A stretch of 64,000 nt of DNA from CAYZHM01 sp964478225 (GTDB taxonomy: Bacteria; Pseudomonadota; Alphaproteobacteria; Micavibrionales; Micavibrionaceae), in NCBI GenBank assembly GCA_964478225.1, contig CAYZHM010000002.1, positions 62,001 through 126,000 on the forward strand, given 5' to 3'. This document shows, piece by piece, positions 36,555 through 44,018 of this stretch. The position numbers were made by a program, and so were the translations under genes. Below the pieces are notes generated by a model, which ran no database searches, had not been told where the DNA came from, and was given only the letters and a program-made list of their open reading frames with translations. The stretch's first letter is position 1, and each line of letters begins with the position of its first letter.

Positions 36555-36957
36555 GGGTTTAAGCTTATCCGAAGCCCGAATGCATATCAATGGGCGGGAA
36601 TCGCCGGAATGCTTTGGACGACTCCAAAAATGCAGGTGATTTTTTGGGAATTTCTGTTTTGCAGAATCCTCCTTGCAAGGTGTTTTTTCATTTTTTTTTG
36701 CTGGGCATAAGATCAAGGATAACGGATTTAAATCCCTGAAAAATCATCCGATTTTGCTGCGGGAAAAATGTTTTAGGAATATCGTCATATTGAGCAAAAC
36801 TACATCATGTAGTATGTTGTTTAAAGCTTAAACGCTATGGGTAGTGGTGTTCACTTATACCCGTTATTCACATCAATAGTCTGCTAATAGCCTTGCGTAG
36901 TTGCGCGTCTATATTAGAAGATACAAAACATTGTTACTTTTTAAGGAGCGAAAACTC
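36555..36957. other. 403-base gene-free region between divergent pyk and nrdA
   Basis: No convincing gene. It holds a perfect inverted repeat ACTACAT-C-ATGTAGT (36799-36813), a candidate operator, and AAGGAG (36943-36948) nine bases before the nrdA start. A partial NrdR-box-like sequence at 36832-36847 matches about 11 of 16 consensus positions but has no well-spaced partner. The remainder is AT-rich and probably contains both promoters. Confidence 0.5.
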
Positions 36958-38796
36958 ATGTTTGACGTTGCGCAAATGGAGCGGGGCAACCGTGTCCAGA
37001 TCGACAGATCCCGAGATGATAAACTTACCACTTTCGGCAAGGCGACGCTGACTGACCGCTATTTGATGCCTGAAGAATCCTATCAGGATTTATTTGCGCG
37101 TAACGCCATGTATTACGGCGATGATTCTGCGCATGCGCAGCGTCTTTATGATTATATGTCGAAGCTGTGGTTTATGCCTTCCACGCCTATTCTGTCCAAC
37201 GGCGGAACGAACCGTGGTTTGCCTATTTCCTGTTTCCTGAATGAAACTCAAGATTCCTTGGAAGATATTGTCTCTTTATGGAATGAAAATGTCTGGCTGG
37301 CCTCTTTGGGCGGCGGTATCGGATCGTACTGGGGCAATGTCCGTTCAATCGGTGAAAAAGTTGGGCGCAACGGCAAAACGAGTGGTATCGTTCCGTTTAT
37401 CCGCGTCATGGATTCCTTGACGTTGGCGATTTCTCAAGGCTCTTTGAGAAGAGGTTCTGCTGCGATTTATTTGCCGATCTGGCATCCCGAAATTGAAGAA
37501 TTTATCGAAATCCGCCGTCCAACCGGTGGCGATCCGAACCGCAAAGCGCTGAACCTGCATCATGGTGTGTTGGTCAACAATGCCTTCATGATTGCGGTTG
37601 AACAGGATGATGAGTGGGCGCTGCGTTCACCAAAAGATAATTCTATCGTTGATAAGGTCAATGCGCGTGATTTGTGGATTCGCTTGCTGACCGCGCGAGT
37701 TGAAACAGGAGAGCCTTATATTGTGTACATCGATCATGTGAATGATCAGATTCCTGACCACCATAAAATGGCGGGTCTGTCTGTAAAAATGTCGAACCTG
37801 TGTTCAGAAATTACCCTGCCGACCGGGATGGACCATCTGGGCAATGACCGCACGGCGGTGTGCTGCCTGTCTTCGCTCAATCTCGAGACATGGGACGAGT
37901 GGAAAGACGAGCCGCAATTTATCGAAGATATCATGCGATTCCTGGACAATGTTTTGAGCGACTTTATCGCCAAAGCACCTGATTCCATGAAGCGCGCGAA
38001 ATATTCCGCGATGAGAGAAAGATCGGTTGGTCTTGGCGTCATGGGCTGGCACTCGTTCCTGCAGTCGAAAATGATTCCGATGGAAGGCGTGATGGCGAAG
38101 GTCTGGAACCGCCGGATTTTCCAACATATCAAGAGACAAGCTGATGATGCCTCGATCAAACTGGCCGATGAGCGTGGTGCGTGCCCGGATGCGGCCGATT
38201 ACGGAATCAAGGAGCGCTTTTCCAACAAGATGGCGATTGCACCAACGGCGTCTATTTCGATCATCTGCGGCGGTGCGTCACCGGGTATCGAGCCCAATGC
38301 AGCCAATGCTTACACGCATAAGACACTTTCCGGCTCTTTCCCGGTTAAAAACGCTTATTTGACGAAGATTTTGGAAGAAAAAGGCCAGAACACAGATGAT
38401 GTGTGGTCGTCAATCTTCACAAATGAAGGCTCCGTGCAGCATCTTGATTTCCTCTCGAAGGAAGAAAAAGACGTGTTCAAGACCGCGTTCGAGATTGACC
38501 AGAGATGGTTGATCGAGCATGCGGCCGACAGAACGCCTTTCGTTTGCCAGGCACAATCTTTGAACGTCTTCTTGCCCGGCAACGTACACAAGTCTGATCT
38601 GCACCGCGTGCATTGGGATGCGTGGAAGAAAGGCGTCAAATCGCTGTATTATTGCCGCTCGAAATCCATTCAACGCGCAGAATCCGATGCGTCATGGAAG
38701 CGTGCACAGGCAGGTGAAACACCAAAAGACAACCGCGAGCCGGAATTGCCGGAAAGCACACAAGGCAAGTATGAGGAATGCTTGGCGTGTCAGTAA
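36958..38796 (+). CDS. nrdA: ribonucleoside-diphosphate reductase, alpha subunit (class Ia)
   Basis: Catalytic subunit reducing NDPs to dNDPs. The 612-residue protein has the ten-stranded barrel with PSTPILSNGGT, the active-site cysteines in LPISCFLNE and LCSEITLP, the NxCxE-equivalent loop MSNLCSEITL, and a C-terminal CLAC pair (EECLACQ) that receives electrons from thioredoxin/glutaredoxin. It lacks the roughly 90-residue N-terminal ATP-cone found in E. coli NrdA, so overall-activity control by dATP through this subunit is not expected. ATG 36958 has AAGGAG nine bases upstream. nrdB is 4 kb downstream, separated by four other genes. Confidence 0.96.
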   Translation: MFDVAQMERGNRVQIDRSRDDKLTTFGKATLTDRYLMPEESYQDLFARNAMYYGDDSAHAQRLYDYMSKLWFMPSTPILSNGGTNRGLPISCFLNETQDSLEDIVSLWNENVWLASLGGGIGSYWGNVRSIGEKVGRNGKTSGIVPFIRVMDSLTLAISQGSLRRGSAAIYLPIWHPEIEEFIEIRRPTGGDPNRKALNLHHGVLVNNAFMIAVEQDDEWALRSPKDNSIVDKVNARDLWIRLLTARVETGEPYIVYIDHVNDQIPDHHKMAGLSVKMSNLCSEITLPTGMDHLGNDRTAVCCLSSLNLETWDEWKDEPQFIEDIMRFLDNVLSDFIAKAPDSMKRAKYSAMRERSVGLGVMGWHSFLQSKMIPMEGVMAKVWNRRIFQHIKRQADDASIKLADERGACPDAADYGIKERFSNKMAIAPTASISIICGGASPGIEPNAANAYTHKTLSGSFPVKNAYLTKILEEKGQNTDDVWSSIFTNEGSVQHLDFLSKEEKDVFKTAFEIDQRWLIEHAADRTPFVCQAQSLNVFLPGNVHKSDLHRVHWDAWKKGVKSLYYCRSKSIQRAESDASWKRAQAGETPKDNREPELPESTQGKYEECLACQ

Positions 38797-38819
38797 TTAA
38801 GATTTTCACTGCGTAACCC

Positions 38820-38846
38820 AAAAGGCCGCCTCGTGCGGCCTTTTTT
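38820..38846 (+). terminator. intrinsic terminator of nrdA
   Basis: GGCCGC and GCGGCC around a short loop (38824-38840), followed by six T, 24 bases after the nrdA stop. A-run on the other side makes it potentially bidirectional, but only nrdA needs it. Confidence 0.85.
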
Positions 38847-38906
38847 ATTGTTTGGGTTGCTTATCGACCATGACAAATCTCTGTTTTTGGGTTACAACGC
38901 CCGCAT

Positions 38907-40211
38907 ATGAAAACAAAATCAGTTCCTGCAATCACCCTTGAAATCACGGCCATTGGCGCTGGAGGGGACGGTATTGGCACGCATGAAGGCAAGTCTGTTT
39001 ACGTTGCCAAGACTGCGCCGGGTGACGTTATTGAGGCGCAGATTGAGCATTCGAATGCCGATGGGCATCAAGCGCGATTGCTTGCGATCAGCACATTGTC
39101 TCCAGACCGCGTTGCGCCGCCCTGCCCACATTTTGAGCGTTGCGGCGGATGCGCCTTACAACATATCTCTGAGAGTTCTTACCGCAACTGGACGATTGAG
39201 AAAGTCCGCACGACATTATCGCGCGCGGGCGTTGACGTTCAGCAATGGGGCGAGCCGATTTTTCTTGCACCCTCGACGCGGCGGCGTACGACGCTTGCGG
39301 TGACACGCAGCAAAGGCACTGTCATTCTCGGATATTACGAGAATCGCCGTCATCATATTGTCGACATCTTAACCTGCCTTATTCTGGAGCCGGAGCTCAG
39401 CGCGAAAATTCAGGCGATGCGGCCTTATATTGCAGAGTTGTTGCCCGAGGGGAAAACGGCCGACCTGATGATCCAGAAGATTGGTGAGGCTTATGATCTT
39501 ATTCTTACCGGACCTTGGCGCATGAAAGGCGAGTTCACGCTTGTGCAACTCGAAGCGCTGGCCGCGCTGAGCAACGATCTGAACATTGCGCGCATTTCCG
39601 TGCGCGAAAAAGAATTTTCAACGCCGGACATTGTTCTTTCGCGGTCCGCTGTGACCAAGCGTTTTGGCGCAATCAATGTTGCGTTGCCGCCCGGCGCGTT
39701 TTTGCAGGCCAGCACGGAGGCCGAACGCACTCTTGTTTCAATCGTGCAGCATCACGCCAAGGGTTTTCAGCATGCCGCCGATCTTTTCTCAGGCTGCGGA
39801 ACATTTGCCGGATCGTTGATGGAAAGCGGACGCGTTCATGCCGTCGATAATGGAAAAGATGCGATTGCTGCGCTTGCGGCAACAAAGCATAAAACCCTGA
39901 CCACGGAATGCCGGGATCTTTTTAAAGAACCGCTGTCTTCTGCTGAGCTGGGTAAGTTTGATCTCGTTGTCATGGATCCGCCGCGCGCGGGCGCGATGAA
40001 ACAAGTGGAAAATCTTGCTTACTTAAATGTGCCGAAAATTATTTATGTGTCCTGTAACCCGGCCAGCTTCGCGCGGGACGCCCGGATTTTACAGGATGGC
40101 GGATACGTGCTTTCCTCGCTGAGCATTGTTGATCAATTCGTGTGGTCAGCGCATGCCGAGATTGTGGGAGTTTTTAAGCCACAGACAGATGGGGAAAAGC
40201 TTCAAGATTGA
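38907..40211 (+). CDS. TRAM-domain 23S rRNA m5U methyltransferase (RlmD/RumA family)
   Basis: SAM-dependent RNA uracil-C5 methyltransferase. The 434-residue protein has an N-terminal TRAM-like beta barrel (ITLEITAIGAGGDGIGTHEGKSVYVAKTAPGD), an iron-sulfur cysteine cluster motif (PPCPHFERCGGCALQH, plus Cys in ILTCLILEPE), motif I DLFSGCGTFAGSL, motif IV VMDPPRAG and the catalytic nucleophile Cys in IYVSCNPASFARD. These fit RlmD/RlmCD-type enzymes; the exact rRNA position is not readable. Its 3' end overlaps the convergent M41-like gene by 38 bases, a longer overlap than elsewhere in the window. Confidence 0.9.
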   Translation: MKTKSVPAITLEITAIGAGGDGIGTHEGKSVYVAKTAPGDVIEAQIEHSNADGHQARLLAISTLSPDRVAPPCPHFERCGGCALQHISESSYRNWTIEKVRTTLSRAGVDVQQWGEPIFLAPSTRRRTTLAVTRSKGTVILGYYENRRHHIVDILTCLILEPELSAKIQAMRPYIAELLPEGKTADLMIQKIGEAYDLILTGPWRMKGEFTLVQLEALAALSNDLNIARISVREKEFSTPDIVLSRSAVTKRFGAINVALPPGAFLQASTEAERTLVSIVQHHAKGFQHAADLFSGCGTFAGSLMESGRVHAVDNGKDAIAALAATKHKTLTTECRDLFKEPLSSAELGKFDLVVMDPPRAGAMKQVENLAYLNVPKIIYVSCNPASFARDARILQDGGYVLSSLSIVDQFVWSAHAEIVGVFKPQTDGEKLQD

Positions 40212-40746
40212 AGTATTCCGGAACTTCAAGACCAAGAACTTCATGCATTTCTGCACCAGTCAACGTTATGCGCTGCATCAGGGCCTCAGCCAGAACATCA
40301 AGTTGGTCTTTGTTTTGAATGAGGATGTTTTTTGATTTTTCTAAGGAGAGGTCTTCTAGGTCCTCAATGGCCGCGCAAACATCTTGCTCGGTGAGGCGTG
40401 GATTTTGGCATTTTGTTATGATGAACTTGGCTATGTTTTCAACTTTTTCAATGTCTTCGGCGCATCCTGATGAGTAATTTTCTGTTCCGTATCGCACTTC
40501 TTCAGCAGCTTGGCCTGCATAATCGATAACCAGTTCGTCTTGAAGAGATTTTAGAGTAGAAAAAGGGCTTGTGTAGTGAAAGCGGCCACTTTCGGGGTTT
40601 ATGGAAGCATTTATTATCGCATGCCCCCGCCCCAATTTTATAAGCACAAGGGCGTGGCCGGCTTCGTGGTAAGCAATCCTCTCCAGCCAGGCCTCGTTTG
40701 GGTCTGCTTTTTGTTTAAAAGTTAAACGATTGTTTTTGAACAACAT
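40174..40746 (-). CDS. stand-alone M41 (FtsH-type) peptidase domain protein
   Basis: A 190-residue protein consisting only of a FtsH-like protease domain. The zinc motif is ERIAYHEAGHALV (HEAGH), and the third ligand is the Asp of SSGCAEDIEKVENIAKFII, aligning with the Asp of FtsH 'GASNDLERAT'. FRHYTSPF-like segment 'GRFHYTSPFSTLKSLQDELVIDYAGQAAEEVRYG' matches the FtsH block that precedes the third ligand. There is no AAA+ module, no membrane helix and no adjacent ATPase gene. It could degrade unfolded proteins on its own or work with a separate ATPase; both are inference. The only TPP riboswitch nearby points the other way. Confidence 0.8.
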   Translation of the reverse strand: MLFKNNRLTFKQKADPNEAWLERIAYHEAGHALVLIKLGRGHAIINASINPESGRFHYTSPFSTLKSLQDELVIDYAGQAAEEVRYGTENYSSGCAEDIEKVENIAKFIITKCQNPRLTEQDVCAAIEDLEDLSLEKSKNILIQNKDQLDVLAEALMQRITLTGAEMHEVLGLEVPEYFNLEAFPHLSVA

Positions 40747-40865
40747 TCTAACTCAGTTCCTATGATTTTTGCCTTGATCCGAATAGGGTAGTCCTTTTTC
40801 TGACGTTATGTCAATATTTATGTTTTTTTGGAACTTTTTGTTGTGTGCAGCGTTGGCGGGGCACG

Positions 40866-40949
40866 AACAACAGGGGTGCTCCTTCTACATGATAGCTGAG
40901 ATCAAACCCTTATGACCTGCGCCGGGTAATGCCGCGTCAGGGAGTTGTT
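40866..40949 (+). promoter_or_regulatory. TPP riboswitch (THI element) upstream of the 41082 operon
   Basis: All conserved blocks are present in order: P1 strand AACAAC (40866-40871), AGGGGTGC, GCTGAGAT, ACCCTT, GACCTG, CCGGGTAATGCC, CAGGGA and P1 partner GTTGTT (40944-40949). It is followed after 8 bases by a perfect terminator, so it probably works by transcription attenuation. Thiamine pyrophosphate binding is established for the family; the downstream genes have no known thiamine role. Confidence 0.92.
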
Positions 40950-40957
40950 TAAGAGGG

Positions 40958-40989
40958 CCCCGCATCGAACATGATGCGGGGTCTTTTTT
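40958..40989 (+). terminator. riboswitch-linked intrinsic terminator
   Basis: Perfect nine-pair stem CCCCGCATC (40958-40966) / GATGCGGGG (40973-40981) with loop GAACAT, then TCTTTTTT. Placed 8 bases after the TPP aptamer and about 90 bases before the 41082 start, as expected for an expression platform. Confidence 0.9.
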
Positions 40990-41081
40990 GTTGCGGTTGT
41001 ATATTTCTCGAGATAGGTCATAATAATATCGCAGCTTTGCCTGCTACGTCCCAATGCGCATTTTCAAAAACAGATTGAGCC

Positions 41082-41870
41082 ATGGCTTCCGTTCTCATCA
41101 TTATATTTTTGCTGTTTTTTATGTATTTGATGCTGATTCATCCTCTTATTCTGCTGCTGCGTTGCCTTGTGGACCACAAGTTCAGCGGCAGCGGAAAATT
41201 TCTGGTCTTTGTGACATCGCTTTTTGTGTATCCGATCCCGAGTTACGCCTATGGCGCATTTGTGAAGAACGGTGTGCTCAGCAAGATTATGATTGTCTTC
41301 ATCGGCCTTCTCTACAGCATTATGATTTTGGGGTTGGCTGTTGGGTTTTTTATTGGCGGGATGGAGATGGTTTATCAATCCCTCGGCAGCTATAAAAACT
41401 CGATTGAGCGCACAGCTGGAATAGATTTTGATATGTTCTCTCCGAAAGTTGAAGAGCCACAACCCGTGTATAGCGGCGAAAACACCTACGCAGTCGGCGA
41501 GATGCAGGTTTTTAAATCGGGGCGTGGGGCTGATAAGTCTGCGCCGCCGCCTGTTGCAAAAGCCGCTCCTTCGATCACGATTTATGATGCCTGTGTTGGC
41601 GCTTCGGTGGGGCGCATGAGTGCAGACCAATGCCGATGCGTTGCCGACGGATTTGAAATCAATACGGCCGTGAAAACTGTGATGCTCGGCAAGGGCCCTT
41701 ATCACCGTGAGAATGTGCGTAAAGTTTTGATCCAGTTTTTTGATGCTTTGCGCGATAATGATGTTGCCTATCAAAAGCAGATGCGTGAACTAAAGGCAAC
41801 CGATCCGGTAGTCGCTGATTCCTCGAAATCACTGGGCATTTTGTTCGCAAATTGCAAAGTCGGGAAATGA
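41082..41870 (+). CDS. membrane protein of unknown function under TPP riboswitch
   Basis: A 262-residue protein. The N-terminal 100 residues contain three hydrophobic segments (VLIIIFLLFFMYLMLIHPLILLL; FLVFVTSLFVYPIPSYAYGAF; KIMIVFIGLLYSIMILGLAVGFFIGG). The soluble remainder has a proline-rich linker (KSAPPPVAKAAPS) and a small domain with cysteines spaced YDACVGASVGRMSADQCRCVADGF and a last Cys in FANCKVGK, likely disulfide-bonded in the periplasm. It is the first gene after a TPP riboswitch plus terminator, so its expression should fall when thiamine pyrophosphate is abundant. A transport or assembly role in thiamine supply is possible but nothing in the sequence matches known thiamine transporters. 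The next gene overlaps its stop by 4 bases. Confidence 0.75.
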   Translation: MASVLIIIFLLFFMYLMLIHPLILLLRCLVDHKFSGSGKFLVFVTSLFVYPIPSYAYGAFVKNGVLSKIMIVFIGLLYSIMILGLAVGFFIGGMEMVYQSLGSYKNSIERTAGIDFDMFSPKVEEPQPVYSGENTYAVGEMQVFKSGRGADKSAPPPVAKAAPSITIYDACVGASVGRMSADQCRCVADGFEINTAVKTVMLGKGPYHRENVRKVLIQFFDALRDNDVAYQKQMRELKATDPVVADSSKSLGILFANCKVGK

Positions 41871-42649
41871 AAACTTCGGGCTTTATAGTCTCCGGATTTA
41901 TAAGCGCGCTCGTTCTTAATATTCCAATCTTTAACTGGGTCTTTACCCGCGAATGGGATTTTGCTCAAGGATTTCCCTTGGGGTGGCTGGGTGGCGGACT
42001 GACCTATATGAGTACCTTTTTTCATGAAATTGGGCATACGCTCACGGCATGGTTCTATGGTTTTCCGACCTTGCCCATGTTTGATTTTGAGCATGGTGGC
42101 GGGTTATCGCTGTTTTATAACGATGGTTATGATCTGATTGTTATTCTGGCGGCCGTTTATGCTGCGCTGACCTGCGGGATGTATTATTTCAAAGATAATC
42201 CGTGGCCAAGAAACATCTTGATTGGTCTTTTGGTGTTTAATCTCGCCACTATGTGGAGCGAAACCATCAAATATAACATGATTGATTTTATGGGCCCGGC
42301 GGCGGAATGTTTGATCGGCGGATTTTTGATTTTCCGTGCGCTTTTTAACCTTGCCCCTCGCGGCGCGGTTGAACGGTATCTGAATTCGCTTATTGGCTTT
42401 GGAATGCTGCTCGCCGTTTTTATCGAGTGTGCGGGCTTGCTGCGCCATGATGTGTATAGAATGGTTTATTATCAGCAAAAAGGCATGGAAGGGTTTGGTG
42501 ATTTCGACAAGATTGCAACGCGGACGAGTTGGCTCGATTTTTCTGATGTTGTGTGGGCATGGGGAATTTTGGGAGTTATCTGTTTGATATTTCCATTTAT
42601 TTTATTTGCGATACATTCGCAAAAATTACTTGAAAACCACAACATATAG
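41867..42649 (+). CDS. integral membrane protein with HExxH (M50-like) motif
   Basis: A 260-residue polytopic membrane protein. From ATG 41867 (overlapping the previous stop as ATGA) it shows about six hydrophobic segments. A zinc-metalloprotease motif lies in the first third: TYMSTFFHEIGHTLTAWFYGFP (HEIGH). A second conserved-looking segment, MGPAAECLIGGFLIFRALFNLAPRG, may bring another ligand. The pattern is like M50-type intramembrane proteins, but the usual LDG motif of site-2 proteases is not evident. Through coupling it falls under the upstream TPP riboswitch. The stop codon lies inside the first NrdR-like box of nrdB. Confidence 0.7.
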   Translation: MKTSGFIVSGFISALVLNIPIFNWVFTREWDFAQGFPLGWLGGGLTYMSTFFHEIGHTLTAWFYGFPTLPMFDFEHGGGLSLFYNDGYDLIVILAAVYAALTCGMYYFKDNPWPRNILIGLLVFNLATMWSETIKYNMIDFMGPAAECLIGGFLIFRALFNLAPRGAVERYLNSLIGFGMLLAVFIECAGLLRHDVYRMVYYQQKGMEGFGDFDKIATRTSWLDFSDVVWAWGILGVICLIFPFILFAIHSQKLLENHNI

Positions 42650-42652
42650 TGT
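42637..42652. promoter_or_regulatory. NrdR box 1 upstream of nrdB
   Basis: CCACAACATATAGTGT matches the NrdR consensus acaCwAtATaTwGtgt at about 14 of 16 positions. Its centre is 31 bases from that of box 2, the usual three-helical-turn spacing. It overlaps the end of the upstream gene. Confidence 0.75.
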
Positions 42653-42667
42653 ATTATGATTTTATAT

Positions 42668-42683
42668 CCACTATATGTGGATA
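42668..42683. promoter_or_regulatory. NrdR box 2 upstream of nrdB
   Basis: CCACTATATGTGGATA matches the core CwAtAT and flanking C/G of the NrdR consensus less well than box 1. The spacing to box 1 supports it. NrdR represses ribonucleotide reductase genes when dATP is high. Confidence 0.6.
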
Positions 42684-42818
42684 TATTCTGAAGTTTTTCA
42701 CCTTACAAAAATTACTCATTTTTTGCGTGCGCGCGTTATAAAAGACTCGGCGTGAGAGGCGAAGAGCTTTACACTTTCAACCATTCAAACGATTCGAAAA
42801 AAAACACAGGAGTAACCC

Positions 42819-43898
42819 ATGGCCGGCAACAGAAAACCCATCGACGATAGAGCACAATCAAAATCCCCGCTTTTGCAGGAACGCCATGTGTATAAGCCCT
42901 TCCTTTACCCGTGGTGTTACGAAGCGTGGTTGACGCAGCAACGTATTCACTGGCTGCCGGAAGAAGTTCCGCTTGCGCAGGATGTTCATGACTGGAAGAA
43001 AACACTGACGCCATCAGAAAAAAACCTGATGACACAGATTTTCCGTTTCTTCACGCAATCTGATGTGGAAGTGAACAATTGCTATATGCGTCATTACAGC
43101 CAAGTCTTTGGCCCGGTTGAGGTTCAAATGATGTTGTCGGCATTTTCAAATATTGAAACGGTCCATATCGCAGCATATTCCCACTTGCTGGACACGATTG
43201 GCATGCCTGAGGCGGAATATGAGGCTTTCCTTAAATATAAGGAGATGAAAGACAAGTTTGATTACATGCAAAATGTGTCGATGCAAAATCGCCGGGATAT
43301 TGCGAAGACAATGGCAATGTTTGGTGCGTTTACCGAAGGCCTGCAACTGTTCGCGTCCTTCGCGATTTTGATGAACTTCCCGCGCTTTAATAAAATGAAG
43401 GGCATGGGGCAGATCGTCACATGGTCAGTGCGTGATGAAACCTTGCACTGCATTTCGATGATCCGTCTGTTTAACACTTTCATTCAGGAAAACCCAGATA
43501 TCTGGGACGATGAACTGAGAGCAGAAATCACAGATTGCTGTAAGACGATTATTGGGTACGAAGATGCTTTCATTGACTTGTGTTTCGAAATGGGGCCGAT
43601 CGAAGGCATGACCCCGGACGATGTGAAGCAATATATTCGTTATATCGGCGATCGCCGCTTGCAACAGCTTAATCTTGATCCTGTGTACGGTATCGAAAAA
43701 AATCCGTTGCCGTGGATGGATGAGATGTTGAATGGTGCTGAACACGCGAACTTCTTTGAAAACCGCGCGACGGAATATTCCAAAGCCTCAACCCAAGGAA
43801 CTTGGGAAGAAGCATTTGCGAACGATGTTTTTAGCGGAAATTACGGCAAGAAAATTGGCGGAACGGATGATGATCCGAGCAAAATTGCCGCGGAATAG
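42819..43898 (+). CDS. nrdB: ribonucleoside-diphosphate reductase, beta subunit (class Ia)
   Basis: Di-iron subunit that generates and stores the tyrosyl radical used by NrdA. The 359-residue protein shows the ligand series in order: Asp/Glu in TQSDVEVNNCY, IETVHIAAYSHLL (Glu, His and the radical Tyr in the E-x2-H-x3-Y pattern), a further Glu in GAFTEGLQLF, and RDETLHCISM (Glu and His). No ATP-cone is fused at the N-terminus. Two NrdR-type boxes lie upstream. A clear terminator follows. The gene is on the same strand as nrdA but has its own promoter region. Confidence 0.96.
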   Translation: MAGNRKPIDDRAQSKSPLLQERHVYKPFLYPWCYEAWLTQQRIHWLPEEVPLAQDVHDWKKTLTPSEKNLMTQIFRFFTQSDVEVNNCYMRHYSQVFGPVEVQMMLSAFSNIETVHIAAYSHLLDTIGMPEAEYEAFLKYKEMKDKFDYMQNVSMQNRRDIAKTMAMFGAFTEGLQLFASFAILMNFPRFNKMKGMGQIVTWSVRDETLHCISMIRLFNTFIQENPDIWDDELRAEITDCCKTIIGYEDAFIDLCFEMGPIEGMTPDDVKQYIRYIGDRRLQQLNLDPVYGIEKNPLPWMDEMLNGAEHANFFENRATEYSKASTQGTWEEAFANDVFSGNYGKKIGGTDDDPSKIAAE

Positions 43899-43921
43899 AG
43901 CTAAAACACCATAATTTTAAG

Positions 43922-43949
43922 AAAACCGCCCCGAAATGGGCGGTTTTTT
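43922..43949 (+). terminator. intrinsic terminator of nrdB
   Basis: AAAACCGCCC (43922-43931) and GGGCGGTTTTTT (43938-43949) with a short loop, 24 bases after the nrdB stop. Confidence 0.9.
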
Positions 43950-44018
43950 ATTGGACTTGATACAAAAAGCAAGGCTGATAAACTTGTAGGTACGAAATTC
44001 TCTAGCAAAGGACTTACA

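Noticed and set aside
36832..36872. NrdR boxes upstream of nrdA
   Set aside because: One partial match (11 of 16) and a second very weak one at 25-base spacing, not the usual 31-32; insufficient to call.
43950..44018. Sigma-54 promoter before amtB
   Set aside because: The TTGGAC...AAGCA sequence lacks the required GG/GC at 10-base spacing.
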